64,000 nt of DNA from Pinibacter sp031553495 (GTDB lineage: Bacteria; Bacteroidota; Bacteroidia; Chitinophagales; Chitinophagaceae), in assembly GCA_031553495.1 (NCBI GenBank), contig JAVBLN010000007.1, forward strand, positions 62,001 through 126,000, given 5' to 3'. A program made the translations under genes and the position numbers. Of this stretch, positions 36,593 to 45,888 are shown in pieces. The notes beneath the pieces were generated by a model. That model searched no databases. It was not told the origin of the DNA and saw only the letters and a program-made list of their open reading frames with translations. Each line of letters starts with the position of its first letter. The stretch's first letter is position 1.

Positions 36593-39500
36593 TTATCTTA
36601 TAATAGTTACGGATCCGTTTATTGGTTGCCTGCCGTTATGTGGTTTTATGATCCAATAATAGGTTCCTACCGGTAATATATACCCGTTATAGGATCCATC
36701 CCACGGTTTTTCATAACCATTGGAACGGAAAACTATTTGTCCATACCTGTTATACACTTCCACTTCGCAACCGGGATAATCGGCAAGCGAAGTAATGATC
36801 CATGTGTCGTAAATGCCATCTCCGTTTGGTGAAAAGGCATTGGGCACTTTTATATATTTAAGCACTTTTACATAAACGTTTGCTGATGCTTTACAACCAT
36901 CAGAGGAGGTGGCCGTAAGGGTGTAGGTAGTATTGTCGGATGGAGAAATGGCCGGTGTTAGTATGCGGTTGTTGTCGATGAATGAATTAGGAACCCATTC
37001 GTAAGTTAAATTTTTGCCGGCTGCTGTAGCCCGCAAAATTGTGGATCCTCCTTCAAGTGACAATACTGTGGGCGGTACATTTATAACCGGTGTTGGGTTT
37101 ACTGTTATATACCGTGTAGAATCTGCTTTGCAGCCATTATCTGCATAGTATGTGTAAGTAATGGGGAAAGTTCCCGGCCCTGCTTTTTGCGGATCAAATG
37201 TGTTATTTGCTGCAATGCCGGTTCCGGTATAGGCGCCGGTTCCCAGGAAATTGTTGATATCCCAGGCTGAGTTCAACGTAAATGGAAGCGCTTCCTGGCA
37301 TACCTGTGGAATGGAATCAAAAGCCAGTTGCGGACTTTGCTTTAAAATGACTGTCGAATTGTAATCATCAATACAGGCGGTTCCGGAATAAGCTTTGTAA
37401 TAAATTTCGAATGGTTTAGTACCGCTTGGGTTTATAAAACTGCCATACAAGTGAGAGTATTTTTTTCCTTTGTGAGGATTGTCGTCTGTAGTTTTTATAG
37501 CAGGATCATTCAGGTAATCCCACCAGATCTCCAGTTTTACTATATCGCCAAAAAATACTTCTGAAGTATTTGTGATAGTCAGCAATTGATTACTGCAGAG
37601 ATCGGTATTGTCAAGCGTGAATTTCGCTTCTTTCATGGCTCCGTTTATCGCAAAGCTTTTTACTGTATCCGCTATACAACCCTTATCTGATGTTACAGTG
37701 AGTTTAGCCTGGTAATTGCCAATTGATGTATAGTGCCATTGAGCATCTTTTAAATTATACAGGTATGGCGTTCCGGAATTATAATTCAAATCCCAATTAT
37801 AGATTAATGATCCGTTTGCTATGTGGGATGAATCGGTGAAGTATGCATAATAATCATCAATACAGGCTTTGGGTACGCCAAAATTTGCAAATGGCTGATC
37901 GTGCACTATAATTGGTTGTGTTAACACACTGCTGCGGCAACCCTTGTCCGATTCTGCCATCAGCGTAACATCGTAAGATCCGGCTTTCGTATATGCGTGA
38001 GCGGGGCTTCCGGTAAATAAACTGTCGGAATTGTCACCAAAGCTCCAGTGCCATTTTGTTACGTTGCCTTTTGCAATAGTGGACTGATCGGTAAATGTTA
38101 CTGCTTTGGTTTCGCATGCCGGCAGCGATGTTGAAAATTTTGCCTTGGGCACAGGGTTGACGGAAATAGTTTTTACCGCGGTATCCGACATACAGCCGAT
38201 ATCTGTAACATAAAAGTATTTTACAACAGAATCGCCAATCGCTTTATAAGTGTAGGAGGGGTTAGTGGTGTTTAGCAGTATGCCATTATCCACATCCCAA
38301 TTTGTAGCGACTATTTTTCTTGTGTTGTTTGGATCCGTTTTTGCCGTAAAAGTTATTTTGTCATTCAGGCAGCCTGTAAAATCAACGTTGAAATCCGCTT
38401 TGGGTTTATCAAATACTTCGAGGTCGTAATCAATTTCCTGTTCGCCGGAGCAGCCGTCTGTGGCGGTTGGGTTATTTACTATCAATGTTATCGGATAAGT
38501 ACCGGGTTGGGCCACAGTATAATAACGATTCAGTTTGTAACGGTAAAGCGTTCTGTTGTTTACCACCCATGTAGAATCGTACACCGGATTATTTACTGTT
38601 GTATCATTGAACAATCCTTTGAATTTGTATTGAATACTTAGCGGTTGGTACGGAAATATATTGTAAAAAATAAATGGCGATCCTTTGCAAGCTGCCGGAA
38701 ATTCAATCACAGCATGAGTGTTTTTTATAGCCATGTATTGATAAAGGTCTTTAAGATTTGTACCGGCGGAATATCCGTAGGTTTCATAATCTCCCATGCC
38801 ATATGCAATGGCATTAAAGCCGGAATCGCAAACCAGGTTATGGGTACCTGCATTTACCGAAACCTGTGCATATGAATAATTCTGATCTTCCGGCAATGGT
38901 GAAAAAGAACTGCTGATGGAATTACCATCCAGCATCATACTGCTTAAAGCTGTTCCGGCATTTTTCACCACTATATTGATATAATGGTCCTTTATCAGAT
39001 AGTGGTTGGTAGAGTTAAGTGTTACATGGTCAATGGTTTGTTCCACCGGGTTTATGAAGATCATTTCAGGATCGTTAGGAAGGTCTGCCGTTCCGCCACA
39101 ACTTTGGGTAGGAAAGTACTGCGCTACCATAATGGGTTTGTCAGATTCTATAACATTGGTCGTTTTGTTACTAAACTCGTAATAGAGATTGTTTACAAAA
39201 CTGCCAGCAGGTATTAGCGATCCATTTACGTATACCTGTGCGGAAGGTTCTGATTTTATTACACGATAAATGTTTAAAGGCCGTCTGCTGCTGGGTACGG
39301 TTATGTATTTTTTGCCCCAGGTATTTGTAGGATAGATCTGTTGATACAAGTTGTCAGATGAATTGCAGCCAAGGTTTTCGTTAGTGTGTATGTACACTTT
39401 TCCGCTGCCACTGAAAACCGCGATTCGTTTGCATGTACCTGTGGCATTAGCTATTGATTTGATAGTGGATCCTGTAAGATCGCTATTGGCTAAAACCTGG

Positions 39501-40084
39501 TATAACTGGCCTTTGTTAAGCGTAACAGATTGTGTGGAGCCCGCCGGCCAGCCTGCCACTGTACCGGAAGCCGGCGTAATTTCCACAGTTGTATTATCTT
39601 CCGTGGCAATTACTACAAAAAATGAATAAGCAGGATTTTCGTTACTTAATTGTTTGTAATTAATAGAATAATATTCTTTGCCTAATGTATTTGTGGGCAG
39701 GCAAACAGTGGCGCCGGATACATTCTGTGCGTAAATATGAGAATATACTACAACCGGTTTTTCGGAAGTAACATGAATGCCATAATTTGAAATGCCGTCA
39801 TTTGTCAGGCGGGCTCTTTTGTCTATAGGAATTTCAGTGATCTGATTGGCCGTTACCGTAAAATTTGTAGAACCGATCCCATTAATTGTGACCGTTCCAC
39901 TTGTATTAACGTCCGATGTTATATACAGAGCCATCGATTCTTGTTGCCTCGCATCGGAATTGTACATCCTCACATGGTTTGCATAAGGAATCCAAAAGTC
40001 TTTTCCTTTATTAGAAAAATCCTGTGCTTTTGTAATCAAAGCAAACAGCATCCAGAGAGTTAACGGTAATAATGTTCTTTTCAT
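36593..40084 (-). CDS. Giant PKD-repeat surface protein with type IX secretion sorting domain
   Basis: 1163 residues. A signal peptide (ends TKAQ) leads into GKDFWIPYANH and an IgGFc-binding-like N-terminal domain (about 25-430). Several PKD-type immunoglobulin folds follow (about 560-960), seen in repeats such as TKWHWSFGDNSDS and NYNWDL-like segments with regularly spaced Cys pairs. The last 90 residues, from VPNAFSPNGDGIYDTW to the end, are the gliding-motility-associated C-terminal domain (type B sorting signal) recognised by the type IX system. It is likely exported to the cell surface with the help of the downstream PorP/SprF protein; ligand binding or gliding adhesion is an inference. 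Confidence 0.93.
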   Translation of the reverse strand: MKRTLLPLTLWMLFALITKAQDFSNKGKDFWIPYANHVRMYNSDARQQESMALYITSDVNTSGTVTINGIGSTNFTVTANQITEIPIDKRARLTNDGISNYGIHVTSEKPVVVYSHIYAQNVSGATVCLPTNTLGKEYYSINYKQLSNENPAYSFFVVIATEDNTTVEITPASGTVAGWPAGSTQSVTLNKGQLYQVLANSDLTGSTIKSIANATGTCKRIAVFSGSGKVYIHTNENLGCNSSDNLYQQIYPTNTWGKKYITVPSSRRPLNIYRVIKSEPSAQVYVNGSLIPAGSFVNNLYYEFSNKTTNVIESDKPIMVAQYFPTQSCGGTADLPNDPEMIFINPVEQTIDHVTLNSTNHYLIKDHYINIVVKNAGTALSSMMLDGNSISSSFSPLPEDQNYSYAQVSVNAGTHNLVCDSGFNAIAYGMGDYETYGYSAGTNLKDLYQYMAIKNTHAVIEFPAACKGSPFIFYNIFPYQPLSIQYKFKGLFNDTTVNNPVYDSTWVVNNRTLYRYKLNRYYTVAQPGTYPITLIVNNPTATDGCSGEQEIDYDLEVFDKPKADFNVDFTGCLNDKITFTAKTDPNNTRKIVATNWDVDNGILLNTTNPSYTYKAIGDSVVKYFYVTDIGCMSDTAVKTISVNPVPKAKFSTSLPACETKAVTFTDQSTIAKGNVTKWHWSFGDNSDSLFTGSPAHAYTKAGSYDVTLMAESDKGCRSSVLTQPIIVHDQPFANFGVPKACIDDYYAYFTDSSHIANGSLIYNWDLNYNSGTPYLYNLKDAQWHYTSIGNYQAKLTVTSDKGCIADTVKSFAINGAMKEAKFTLDNTDLCSNQLLTITNTSEVFFGDIVKLEIWWDYLNDPAIKTTDDNPHKGKKYSHLYGSFINPSGTKPFEIYYKAYSGTACIDDYNSTVILKQSPQLAFDSIPQVCQEALPFTLNSAWDINNFLGTGAYTGTGIAANNTFDPQKAGPGTFPITYTYYADNGCKADSTRYITVNPTPVINVPPTVLSLEGGSTILRATAAGKNLTYEWVPNSFIDNNRILTPAISPSDNTTYTLTATSSDGCKASANVYVKVLKYIKVPNAFSPNGDGIYDTWIITSLADYPGCEVEVYNRYGQIVFRSNGYEKPWDGSYNGYILPVGTYYWIIKPHNGRQPINGSVTIIR

Positions 40085-40339
40085 AAAGATGATAAAGGAT
40101 GTTCGGCAATTGATCCATATAACAGACAGGTCCTATGGAGATTAGTATTTGTTAACAATCGTTTTTTTTATCCGTGTTATTGGTCATCAGGAAAGCGAAA
40201 AAAGCTGCTATTGTTGACAGCAGCTATGCAATTTACAAATTAATTCCTATTAAGCTGGTAGAGAAATTGAAGAGTAAGGGTCTTAAAACAACCGGTTTCG
40301 GATCAAATTTTGCTCGATTCAGCTTGAGGGAATTCTGAA

Positions 40340-40421
40340 TATTTTTTTTGGGACCGGCGGTAGTATTTCATGGCATCATCGTTGTGTCACTCACTTGTAC
40401 GGTAGTAATGCTATTCAACAA
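40340..40421 (+). repeat. Solo family A arm (plus, type I)
   Basis: T run, GGGACCGGCGGTAG, alternative outer part TTTCATGGCATCATCG, exact type I core and a closing CTATTCAAC. It starts a 370-base train of modules that continues to the metZ-like gene. Confidence 0.85.
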
Positions 40422-40510
40422 GTTATGAGTTATGAGTTTTGAGTAATGAGTGCTTTTGTTTTGGCTTGCAATATATGCTTCAAGCGCTTTCAACTTTCAA
40501 TTTTCAACTA
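40422..40510 (+). repeat. Short tandem repeats and module D
   Basis: GTTATGAG repeats, then GTGCTTTTGTTTTGGCTTGC, ATATATGCTTCAAGCG and CTTTCAACTTTCAATTTTC. Its reverse complement occurs almost intact at 50551-50651. Confidence 0.75.
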
Positions 40511-40553
40511 TAAGGCATTCTCAATTCTCAACTCTCAATTCTCCATTTATTCC

Positions 40554-40638
40554 CGCTCTGCAAGGCTTGTAGCCTTGCAGTCCTATACTGTTGCTTTTAG
40601 CAACATTGGCGCTGTTCGACATGTGCTGCGCTAACATA
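40554..40638 (+). repeat. Family C three-hairpin element, copy 1
   Basis: CTGCAAGGCT (40558-40567) pairs perfectly with AGCCTTGCAG (40571-40580); TGTTGC and GCAACA pair around TTTTA; a third motif starts GTTCGACATGTGCTGCGC, but its closing arm is decayed. Copy 2 lies inverted at 50459. The remaining gap to 40715 holds CTCTACTGCCAACCGCCC-type repeats. Confidence 0.8.
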
Positions 40639-40715
40639 CCAAACATTGCCGCTGTCTTCAATTTCTGATCTCTGTTTTCTCTACTGCCAACCGCCCACTG
40701 CCTTCAATAATCCAA

Positions 40716-41888
40716 TTATTCAACTTGCGCCAGCGCTTGTGTAATGTCGTTCAGAATATCATCGGCATTTTCAAGTCCTACGGAAATGCGGATCAATCCC
40801 GGAGTGATGCCCACATTGGCACGTTCTTCATTCGTTAGTTTCGAGTGAGTGGTGCTCGCCGGATGCGAAGCTATACTTTTCGTATCGCCAAGGTTAGAAG
40901 TGAGCGAAAGCATTTGCAACGCGTCCATAAATTTGCGACCGCTTTCTATACCGCCTTTCAATTCGAAACATACCAGTCCGCCACCGTTTTTCATTTGTTT
41001 TTTTGCAATGGCATAGTGCGGGTGCGAAGGCAGGAACGGATATTTTACAAAGCTGATCTTCGGGTGTTTTTCCAGTGCGCCTGCAATTTTGAATGCGCTG
41101 GCAGCATGGCGTTCCATGCGTACTTCAAGGGTTTCAAGGCTTTTACTTAATATCCACGCGTTGAACGGAGAAAGTGTAGGCCCGGTGCTACGCAAAAACC
41201 AGTACAGATCGGTTATTAATTCCTTGCGGCCAAGCACGGCGCCACCCATTACACGGCCCTGCCCGTCGAGCCATTTAGTGGCGGAATGTATTATAAGATC
41301 AGCGCCAAACTCAGCCGGACGTTGCACTATAGGTGTGGCAAAGCAATTATCCACCACCAAAAGTAAATTATGTTTTTTTGCCAGTGAGTTTACCGCTTCA
41401 AGGTCTATTACTTCCAACGCCGGGTTGGTAGGCGTTTCCAGGAAGATCATTTTTGTATTGGGCTTAATAGCAGCTTCCCAATCGCTTATATTTCCTGCTT
41501 CTGCATAAGAGTATTCAATACCATATTTTGGAAGATATTTTGTAACAATGGTATGTGTGCTTCCAAATATGGAACGGCAGGAAAGCAGGTGATCGCCCTG
41601 CTTCATGAATGTTAAAAATGTTGCGAAAATGGCGCTCATGCCGGTGGCGGAGGCTATGCCGGCTTCCACACCTTCCAGGATCGCCATCCTGTTTACAAAT
41701 TCATCCACATTCGGATTACTGAACCTGCTGTAAATGTTGTCATCGGTTTCATCTGCAAAGGCGGCACGCATTTCTTCAGAGCTGTCAAACACAAAACTGC
41801 TTGTTAAAAACATAGGCGCAGAGTGTTCCATTTCATCTGTGCGCTGAATCTGATTATGAATCAGTTTGGTGATAGGATGTTGAGACAT
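40716..41888 (-). CDS. metZ: Trans-sulfuration enzyme, MetZ-like (homoserine ester sulfhydrylase or cystathionine gamma-synthase)
   Basis: 390 residues of the Cys/Met-metabolism PLP enzyme family. Lys205 in HSATKWLDGQGR forms the Schiff base; SATKWLDGQGR rather than SxTKYxxGHSD favours the MetZ branch. NIYSRFSNPN and the C-terminal GLIRISVGLE are family motifs. With the nearby metX it would turn O-acetylhomoserine and sulfide into homocysteine, or act as cystathionine gamma-synthase. The ATG at 41888 is the true start: the frame stays open upstream only because it enters a family A arm, which would add a false 29-residue extension. Confidence 0.9.
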   Translation of the reverse strand: MSQHPITKLIHNQIQRTDEMEHSAPMFLTSSFVFDSSEEMRAAFADETDDNIYSRFSNPNVDEFVNRMAILEGVEAGIASATGMSAIFATFLTFMKQGDHLLSCRSIFGSTHTIVTKYLPKYGIEYSYAEAGNISDWEAAIKPNTKMIFLETPTNPALEVIDLEAVNSLAKKHNLLLVVDNCFATPIVQRPAEFGADLIIHSATKWLDGQGRVMGGAVLGRKELITDLYWFLRSTGPTLSPFNAWILSKSLETLEVRMERHAASAFKIAGALEKHPKISFVKYPFLPSHPHYAIAKKQMKNGGGLVCFELKGGIESGRKFMDALQMLSLTSNLGDTKSIASHPASTTHSKLTNEERANVGITPGLIRISVGLENADDILNDITQALAQVE

Positions 41889-41921
41889 GATATTACTATT
41901 TAAGAACAGGCTAAAGTAACC

Positions 41922-42004
41922 CTTTTTTATGGAGTCGGCAGAAGTGCTGCTATTAAGCATCGTTGTGTCACTCACTTGTACTGTAGTAATTCTATTGAGC
42001 AGTA
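41922..42004 (+). repeat. Family A arm (plus, type I)
   Basis: Near-consensus copy between the metZ-like gene and osmC. It faces the type II-core arm at 43764, so the pair encloses osmC and metX. AT-rich TTAATTATTAATTA repeats follow at about 42030-42066. Confidence 0.85.
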
Positions 42005-42071
42005 AGCAACATTAATCTATATGCACCTCTACTAATTATTAATTATTCATTATTAATTATTAATTACCCTC

Positions 42072-42494
42072 TCAGTCCACCATTCTTACTTCCCAATCTA
42101 TTAGGCAGTCGGCTTTACGCAAAGTTTCTGCCACAGAGCAATATTTTTCCATCGACAACTGTACTGCACGCTTCGCTTTATCTTCATCAATTCCCTTATC
42201 AAATTCAAAAATAATTTTTGCGCTTTCCCATAATGCAAGGTCTTTGCCGGTTTCTCTTTCTGCTTCCACCAACATTTTGAAGTGTGTTATCGTTTGGCGT
42301 TGTTTTTTCAAAATACTCACTATATCTATACCGCTACATCCGCCAAGCGCCATCAAAACCACCTGCATTGGGCGGGCGCCGTAATTGTTTCCACCTGTTT
42401 CGGGGCTTGTGTCCATTTTTACAACATGACCCATACTGTCTTTGGCTTCAAAGCCAAACTCCGGCTCTGAAAGATCTATTTCTATTTTTACCAT
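42072..42494 (-). CDS. OsmC family protein
   Basis: 140 residues with the OsmC fold: N-terminal strands, GGNNYGARPMQVVLMALGGCSGIDIVSILKK (helix with the first redox Cys), and a second Cys in MEKYCSVAETLR. The two Cys residues match the peroxidatic pair of OsmC/Ohr-like hydroperoxide reductases. The YhfA-like subgroup is the closest guess. It shares its upstream region with metX and lies downstream of nothing on its strand, so it has its own promoter. Confidence 0.88.
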   Translation of the reverse strand: MVKIEIDLSEPEFGFEAKDSMGHVVKMDTSPETGGNNYGARPMQVVLMALGGCSGIDIVSILKKQRQTITHFKMLVEAERETGKDLALWESAKIIFEFDKGIDEDKAKRAVQLSMEKYCSVAETLRKADCLIDWEVRMVD

Positions 42495-42525
42495 GGCTAA
42501 TATATTTATTGCAAAAAATTTTTAT

Positions 42526-42533
42526 CAAAGGTA
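42526..42533 (-). promoter_or_regulatory. Predicted -7 element for osmC
   Basis: TACCTTTG read on the minus strand matches TAnnTTTG, 32 bases before the osmC start. The -33 element is not clear. A weaker TACTTTG on the plus strand (about 42549) may belong to metX. Confidence 0.45.
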
Positions 42534-42581
42534 ACATCGCAGACCTTTACTTTGCAGCTTAATTATCTTTCATTTTTTTAC

Positions 42582-43601
42582 ATGCTGCATACGCTACATA
42601 TAAAAAACAGGTTTGAATTGGAATGCGGGCAATACCTGCCCGAGCTTACCATCGGTTATCATACATATGGAAAGCTAAACGCCCGCAAAGACAACGTGGT
42701 GTGGGTTTGCCACGCTTTAACCGCCAACAGCGACGCCGCAGACTGGTGGAAAGGCGTAGTGGGCAAAAACTGTGCTATTGATCCTGATTTGCATTTTATC
42801 GTTTGCGCCAATATACTCGGTTCATGTTATGGCAGCACCGGTCCGGCTTCGGTAAACCCGCAAACCGGCGAGCCGTACTATGCCGCATTTCCATTAATTA
42901 CCATTCGCGATATGGTGAAAGCCCATATTTTGCTGAGAGAGCATCTTGGCCTTTCCTCCATCAGCCTTTTAATGGGTGGCAGTATGGGCGGTTACCAGGT
43001 GCTGGAGTGGGCTTTAATGGAACCCGAAATTGTAAAAAGTATTTTTCTCATAACCACTTCTCCAGCCGAAAGCGCCTGGGGAATTGCCATTCATGCCGCC
43101 CAACGGCTGGCCATAGAGGCCGATTGCACCTGGCGCGAAAAGCGCCCCGGCGCCGGCGAAAAAGGGCTGAAAGCCGCACGGGCCATTGGTATGCTCACAT
43201 ATCGCAATTATGAAATGATGGTGCTTGCGCAAAATGATCCCGACACCGAGAAAGTTGATAATTTTAAAGCCGCTTCTTATATCAATTACCAGGGCGACAA
43301 ACTGGTAAAACGCTTTTCCGCACAAACTTATTGGGTACTTAGCAAAAGCATGGATTCGCATAATATAGCCCGCGGCCGCGGCGGCGATATGGCAAAAGTG
43401 TTATCCGGCATAAAGCAAAAAACGCTCATAATGGGTATTGCCAGCGATATATTGTGCCCGCCCAAAGAACAGCAGTTCATTGCCGCGCATGTGCCCAATG
43501 CCACTTATATTGAAATAGATTCTTCTTACGGCCACGACGGTTTTTTAGTGGAGCATAAAATAATTTCCGAAGCGCTGCGGAAATGGATGAGTGAAGCCTG
43601 A
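42582..43601 (+). CDS. metX: Homoserine O-acetyltransferase
   Basis: 339 residues of the alpha/beta-hydrolase MetX family, first step of methionine synthesis from homoserine. Ser134 in GGSMGG, Asp289 in ASDILCPP and His318 in YGHDGFL form the catalytic triad. The N-terminal LELGxxLPxxxIxYxTYG-like segment (FELECGQYLPELTIGYHTYG) is typical. Acyl donor specificity (acetyl versus succinyl) cannot be fixed from sequence alone. The product would feed the nearby MetZ-like enzyme. I used the ATG at 42582; an in-frame upstream ATG at 42552 would overlap the shared promoter region. Confidence 0.94.
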   Translation: MLHTLHIKNRFELECGQYLPELTIGYHTYGKLNARKDNVVWVCHALTANSDAADWWKGVVGKNCAIDPDLHFIVCANILGSCYGSTGPASVNPQTGEPYYAAFPLITIRDMVKAHILLREHLGLSSISLLMGGSMGGYQVLEWALMEPEIVKSIFLITTSPAESAWGIAIHAAQRLAIEADCTWREKRPGAGEKGLKAARAIGMLTYRNYEMMVLAQNDPDTEKVDNFKAASYINYQGDKLVKRFSAQTYWVLSKSMDSHNIARGRGGDMAKVLSGIKQKTLIMGIASDILCPPKEQQFIAAHVPNATYIEIDSSYGHDGFLVEHKIISEALRKWMSEA

Positions 43602-43763
43602 TGAAATGTTGCTTTTTTTTGCACTTACAAGTGATTTGAGATTTGAAATTTGAGATTTGAAATGCTGGAGGTTAAGCTTGGTTTATAATGTTGCAAAGCA
43701 CTCCAATGGAGGTTGTAAAATTAGAATTCAATCCATCACAGAAACACATAATTCTAAAACCCA

Positions 43764-43846
43764 TAGCTCAATAGTAGCACTACCGATGAACGGAATGCGA
43801 CGCAACGATGCTTAACCGGAGTTACCAATGCCGGTACAAAAAAATG
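43764..43846 (-). repeat. Family A arm (minus, type II-like core)
   Basis: GGAATGCGACGCAACG core, with a GATGAACGGAATG variant shared with the arm at 55336. The 521-base gap 43602-44122 also holds a TTTGAGATTTGAAAT repeat (43633-43664) and a second arm; no gene is seen. Confidence 0.75.
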
Positions 43847-43940
43847 GCGGGGCGCTTTGTTAATGAAAAATGAATTTCCAAATAGCTGCTGATACTTTTT
43901 TTACTTTTACGATCGTAATTAACCTGATCATTATTTTAGG

Positions 43941-44028
43941 TGTTTTTTGTGAGCCCGGCGGTATTGCTACTATGAAGCTTCCGTTGCGTCGCACTCTTCG
44001 ACTTTTTGTTCTTTATTGGGCAATAAGG
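43941..44028 (+). repeat. Family A arm (plus, type II)
   Basis: Outer GTGAGCCCGGCGG, core GCGTCGCACTC, inner TTTGTTCTTTATTGGGC. It lies 94 bp from the preceding arm but points away from it. It faces the arm at 45889, enclosing a secreted-protein gene and the MerR gene. Confidence 0.83.
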
Positions 44029-44122
44029 TAGAATGCTGCAAATATTAGCTCACTTATATTTTCTGCCGCTAAGTATTGGTCGGGATATTGCTTGTTGTGT
44101 TACTATAAACTTAAAAGCTATT

Positions 44123-44773
44123 ATGAAATACCATCTTATAGGCAGGAGCATTGCAGGTTGCGCTATGGCATTATTATTTTCATTTGCAGTAACGGCGCAA
44201 GACCTGGACTATCCTGATTTTCGCCAGAAAAGGGATAACTTTTCCAAAATGGCTGAGAAAGACATAAAGGCAGAAGTTGCCGCTTTTTCAATGGCCGGTA
44301 TTGAAGAAAGTATTAATAAAAAGCCACTGGAAAAACTGCCGCTGAAAGACATTGGCGGCAACTATGTGAAATATGAAAATGATCATATTCAGGTGTACAT
44401 CAAAACCGGCGTATTTTTTCCTACAAAGCATAAGATCACTTCTATGGAAAATCATGTGGTGAAAATTGATGGCCGTCCTTTTTATGGTTGTTATGGTACC
44501 ATGCCTAAAACCACCATCGATTCCGTTTCTGTTATTATTGATAAAGACACTGTGGTAATTCCTGCCGTGGCATACAAAGATATTTACAACCCCGCATTTA
44601 CATTTTCAAAAGAAGGCGAACAGAAAACCCGCAACAACGTTTACCTCTCTCCGGATAAAAGAAGAATCTACATTTACATGCTGGGTATGGGTGATAACGG
44701 AACCGAGTATACATGGATTATTCAGGATAAAAAATATTTGCGGCGTGTGCTGGATTTTGGAGTACTGAGGTAA
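44123..44773 (+). CDS. Unknown secreted protein
   Basis: 216 residues with a signal peptide (MKYHLIGRSIAGCAMALLFSFAVTAQ) and a soluble mixed domain: EKDIKAEVAAFSMAGIEES, a two-strand region around YVKYENDHIQVYIKTG, and a C-terminus ending TWIIQDKKYLRRVLDFGVLR. No catalytic motif or family is recognised. The start was placed at the signal peptide; an in-frame ATG at 44033 lies next to the repeat arm and is not credible. Confidence 0.78.
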   Translation: MKYHLIGRSIAGCAMALLFSFAVTAQDLDYPDFRQKRDNFSKMAEKDIKAEVAAFSMAGIEESINKKPLEKLPLKDIGGNYVKYENDHIQVYIKTGVFFPTKHKITSMENHVVKIDGRPFYGCYGTMPKTTIDSVSVIIDKDTVVIPAVAYKDIYNPAFTFSKEGEQKTRNNVYLSPDKRRIYIYMLGMGDNGTEYTWIIQDKKYLRRVLDFGVLR

Positions 44774-45043
44774 TGTGAAAATTAATTTGAAAATGTGCTA
44801 ATTTGAAAATTTGAAAATGATGATGTAACTGGGTTTGCTTATGAAATTAAAACAGGGTGTTTATTATGGAAAATGTTATCAATGTGTGCTAATGTGTTAA
44901 TGTGAAAAATGTGGTAGGGGCCACATGCATAACATTTATTTCATTTTCAAATTCGATAATACAATCATCTCAAAATTTTGTCAAGTAATCTTTATAACTA
45001 CCGCATTTTCAAATTAGCACATTTTCAAATTTTCAAATTATTC
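44774..45043. repeat. TTTGAAAATG short tandem repeats, inverted halves
   Basis: AATTTGAAAATGTGCTAATT repeats (44783-44820) and their complement ATTTTCAAATTAGCAC (about 45004-45040) flank a central stretch with no gene. The same unit occurs at 45776-45838, 46068-46109 and 56650-56663. Confidence 0.65.
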
Positions 45044-45748
45044 TCACAGGTTTGTTTTTAATTCTAGCAGGAAGGCTTTTAATTTTTGAAGTGAAACGGT
45101 GATTTCAAATTGCTGGTCGGCTTTTTTCTTTTGATTTTTTATATAATCTTTCGCGCCTTCCATGGTGTATTTTTTTTCACGCAGGAGGTGATAAATAAGG
45201 TGTAAATTTTTTACATCTACAGGGCGAAAAAAGCGGTCTCCTTTTCTGTTTTTTTTGGGTTGTAAAAATCCGTCAAATTCATTTGTCCACAAGCGCAGAA
45301 GCGAATAGTTTACATTAAACATTGCGGCCACTTCTCCAATGGTATAGTACTGTTTTTGAAAAAGCGTTTCATCGTCGGGAATGTTAATAAGATCGGCTTC
45401 GGCGGCCATTTCCTTAAACGATTTACGTCCGCGTTTGCCGGGTTGTTTGGGAAGCGTTATGGTATTTTTTGGTTTTCTGCCGCGGGTGCTTTTTGGTAAT
45501 GTAACATGAACTGCAGAAACTGTTGCAACAGGCGGCTCTACTATTTCAGCGGTAGTTTGTGCAGGCTCCGGCGCAGCTTGTTCTGTTTCGGGAATAGGGC
45601 TTTCTGTTCCATTTCCTGTAAAATCTTCAGCCGGGGGTGTAAAAACGGGAACAGGCGTAATTGCAAGCGCCGGAGGAGGTGCCTTCACCTTTGGTGCTGG
45701 TTCTTCAAAACCAAAGTCTAAAACTCCTTGTGTTAATTCTGTACCCAT
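45044..45748 (-). CDS. MerR-family transcriptional regulator
   Basis: 234 residues. The winged helix is at about 130-200: YYTIGEVAAMFNVNYSLLRLWTNEF (helix-turn-helix) and KGDRFFRPVDVKNLHLIYHLLREKKYTMEGAKDYI (wing and helix), the MerR DNA-binding pattern. The N-terminal 125 residues are a Pro/Ala/Val-rich disordered segment with a basic patch (STRGRKPKN, GKRGRKSFK), an AT-hook-like signal. Most MerR proteins carry this domain first, so the order is unusual. No effector domain is visible. The targets are unknown. Confidence 0.85.
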   Translation of the reverse strand: MGTELTQGVLDFGFEEPAPKVKAPPPALAITPVPVFTPPAEDFTGNGTESPIPETEQAAPEPAQTTAEIVEPPVATVSAVHVTLPKSTRGRKPKNTITLPKQPGKRGRKSFKEMAAEADLINIPDDETLFQKQYYTIGEVAAMFNVNYSLLRLWTNEFDGFLQPKKNRKGDRFFRPVDVKNLHLIYHLLREKKYTMEGAKDYIKNQKKKADQQFEITVSLQKLKAFLLELKTNL

Positions 45749-45775
45749 ATGATGGGTAAAGATACAATGTGGAAA

Positions 45776-45838
45776 CGAATTTGAAAATGTGGGAAATGAA
45801 TTTGAAAATGTGCTAATTTGAAAATTTGAAAATGCGTT
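45776..45838. repeat. TTTGAAAATG short tandem repeats
   Basis: Four or so imperfect copies of AATTTGAAAATGTG just upstream of the MerR gene start, the same unit as at 44774. Confidence 0.65.
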
Positions 45839-45888
45839 AGTACAGCTTGCGCTTCTTTCATAATAACACTTTCAACTTTCAATTTTCA

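Noticed and set aside
40422..40710. Possible CRISPR array because of repeated short units
   Set aside because: Units are adjacent, imperfect and of several kinds, with no regular spacers and no cas genes nearby.
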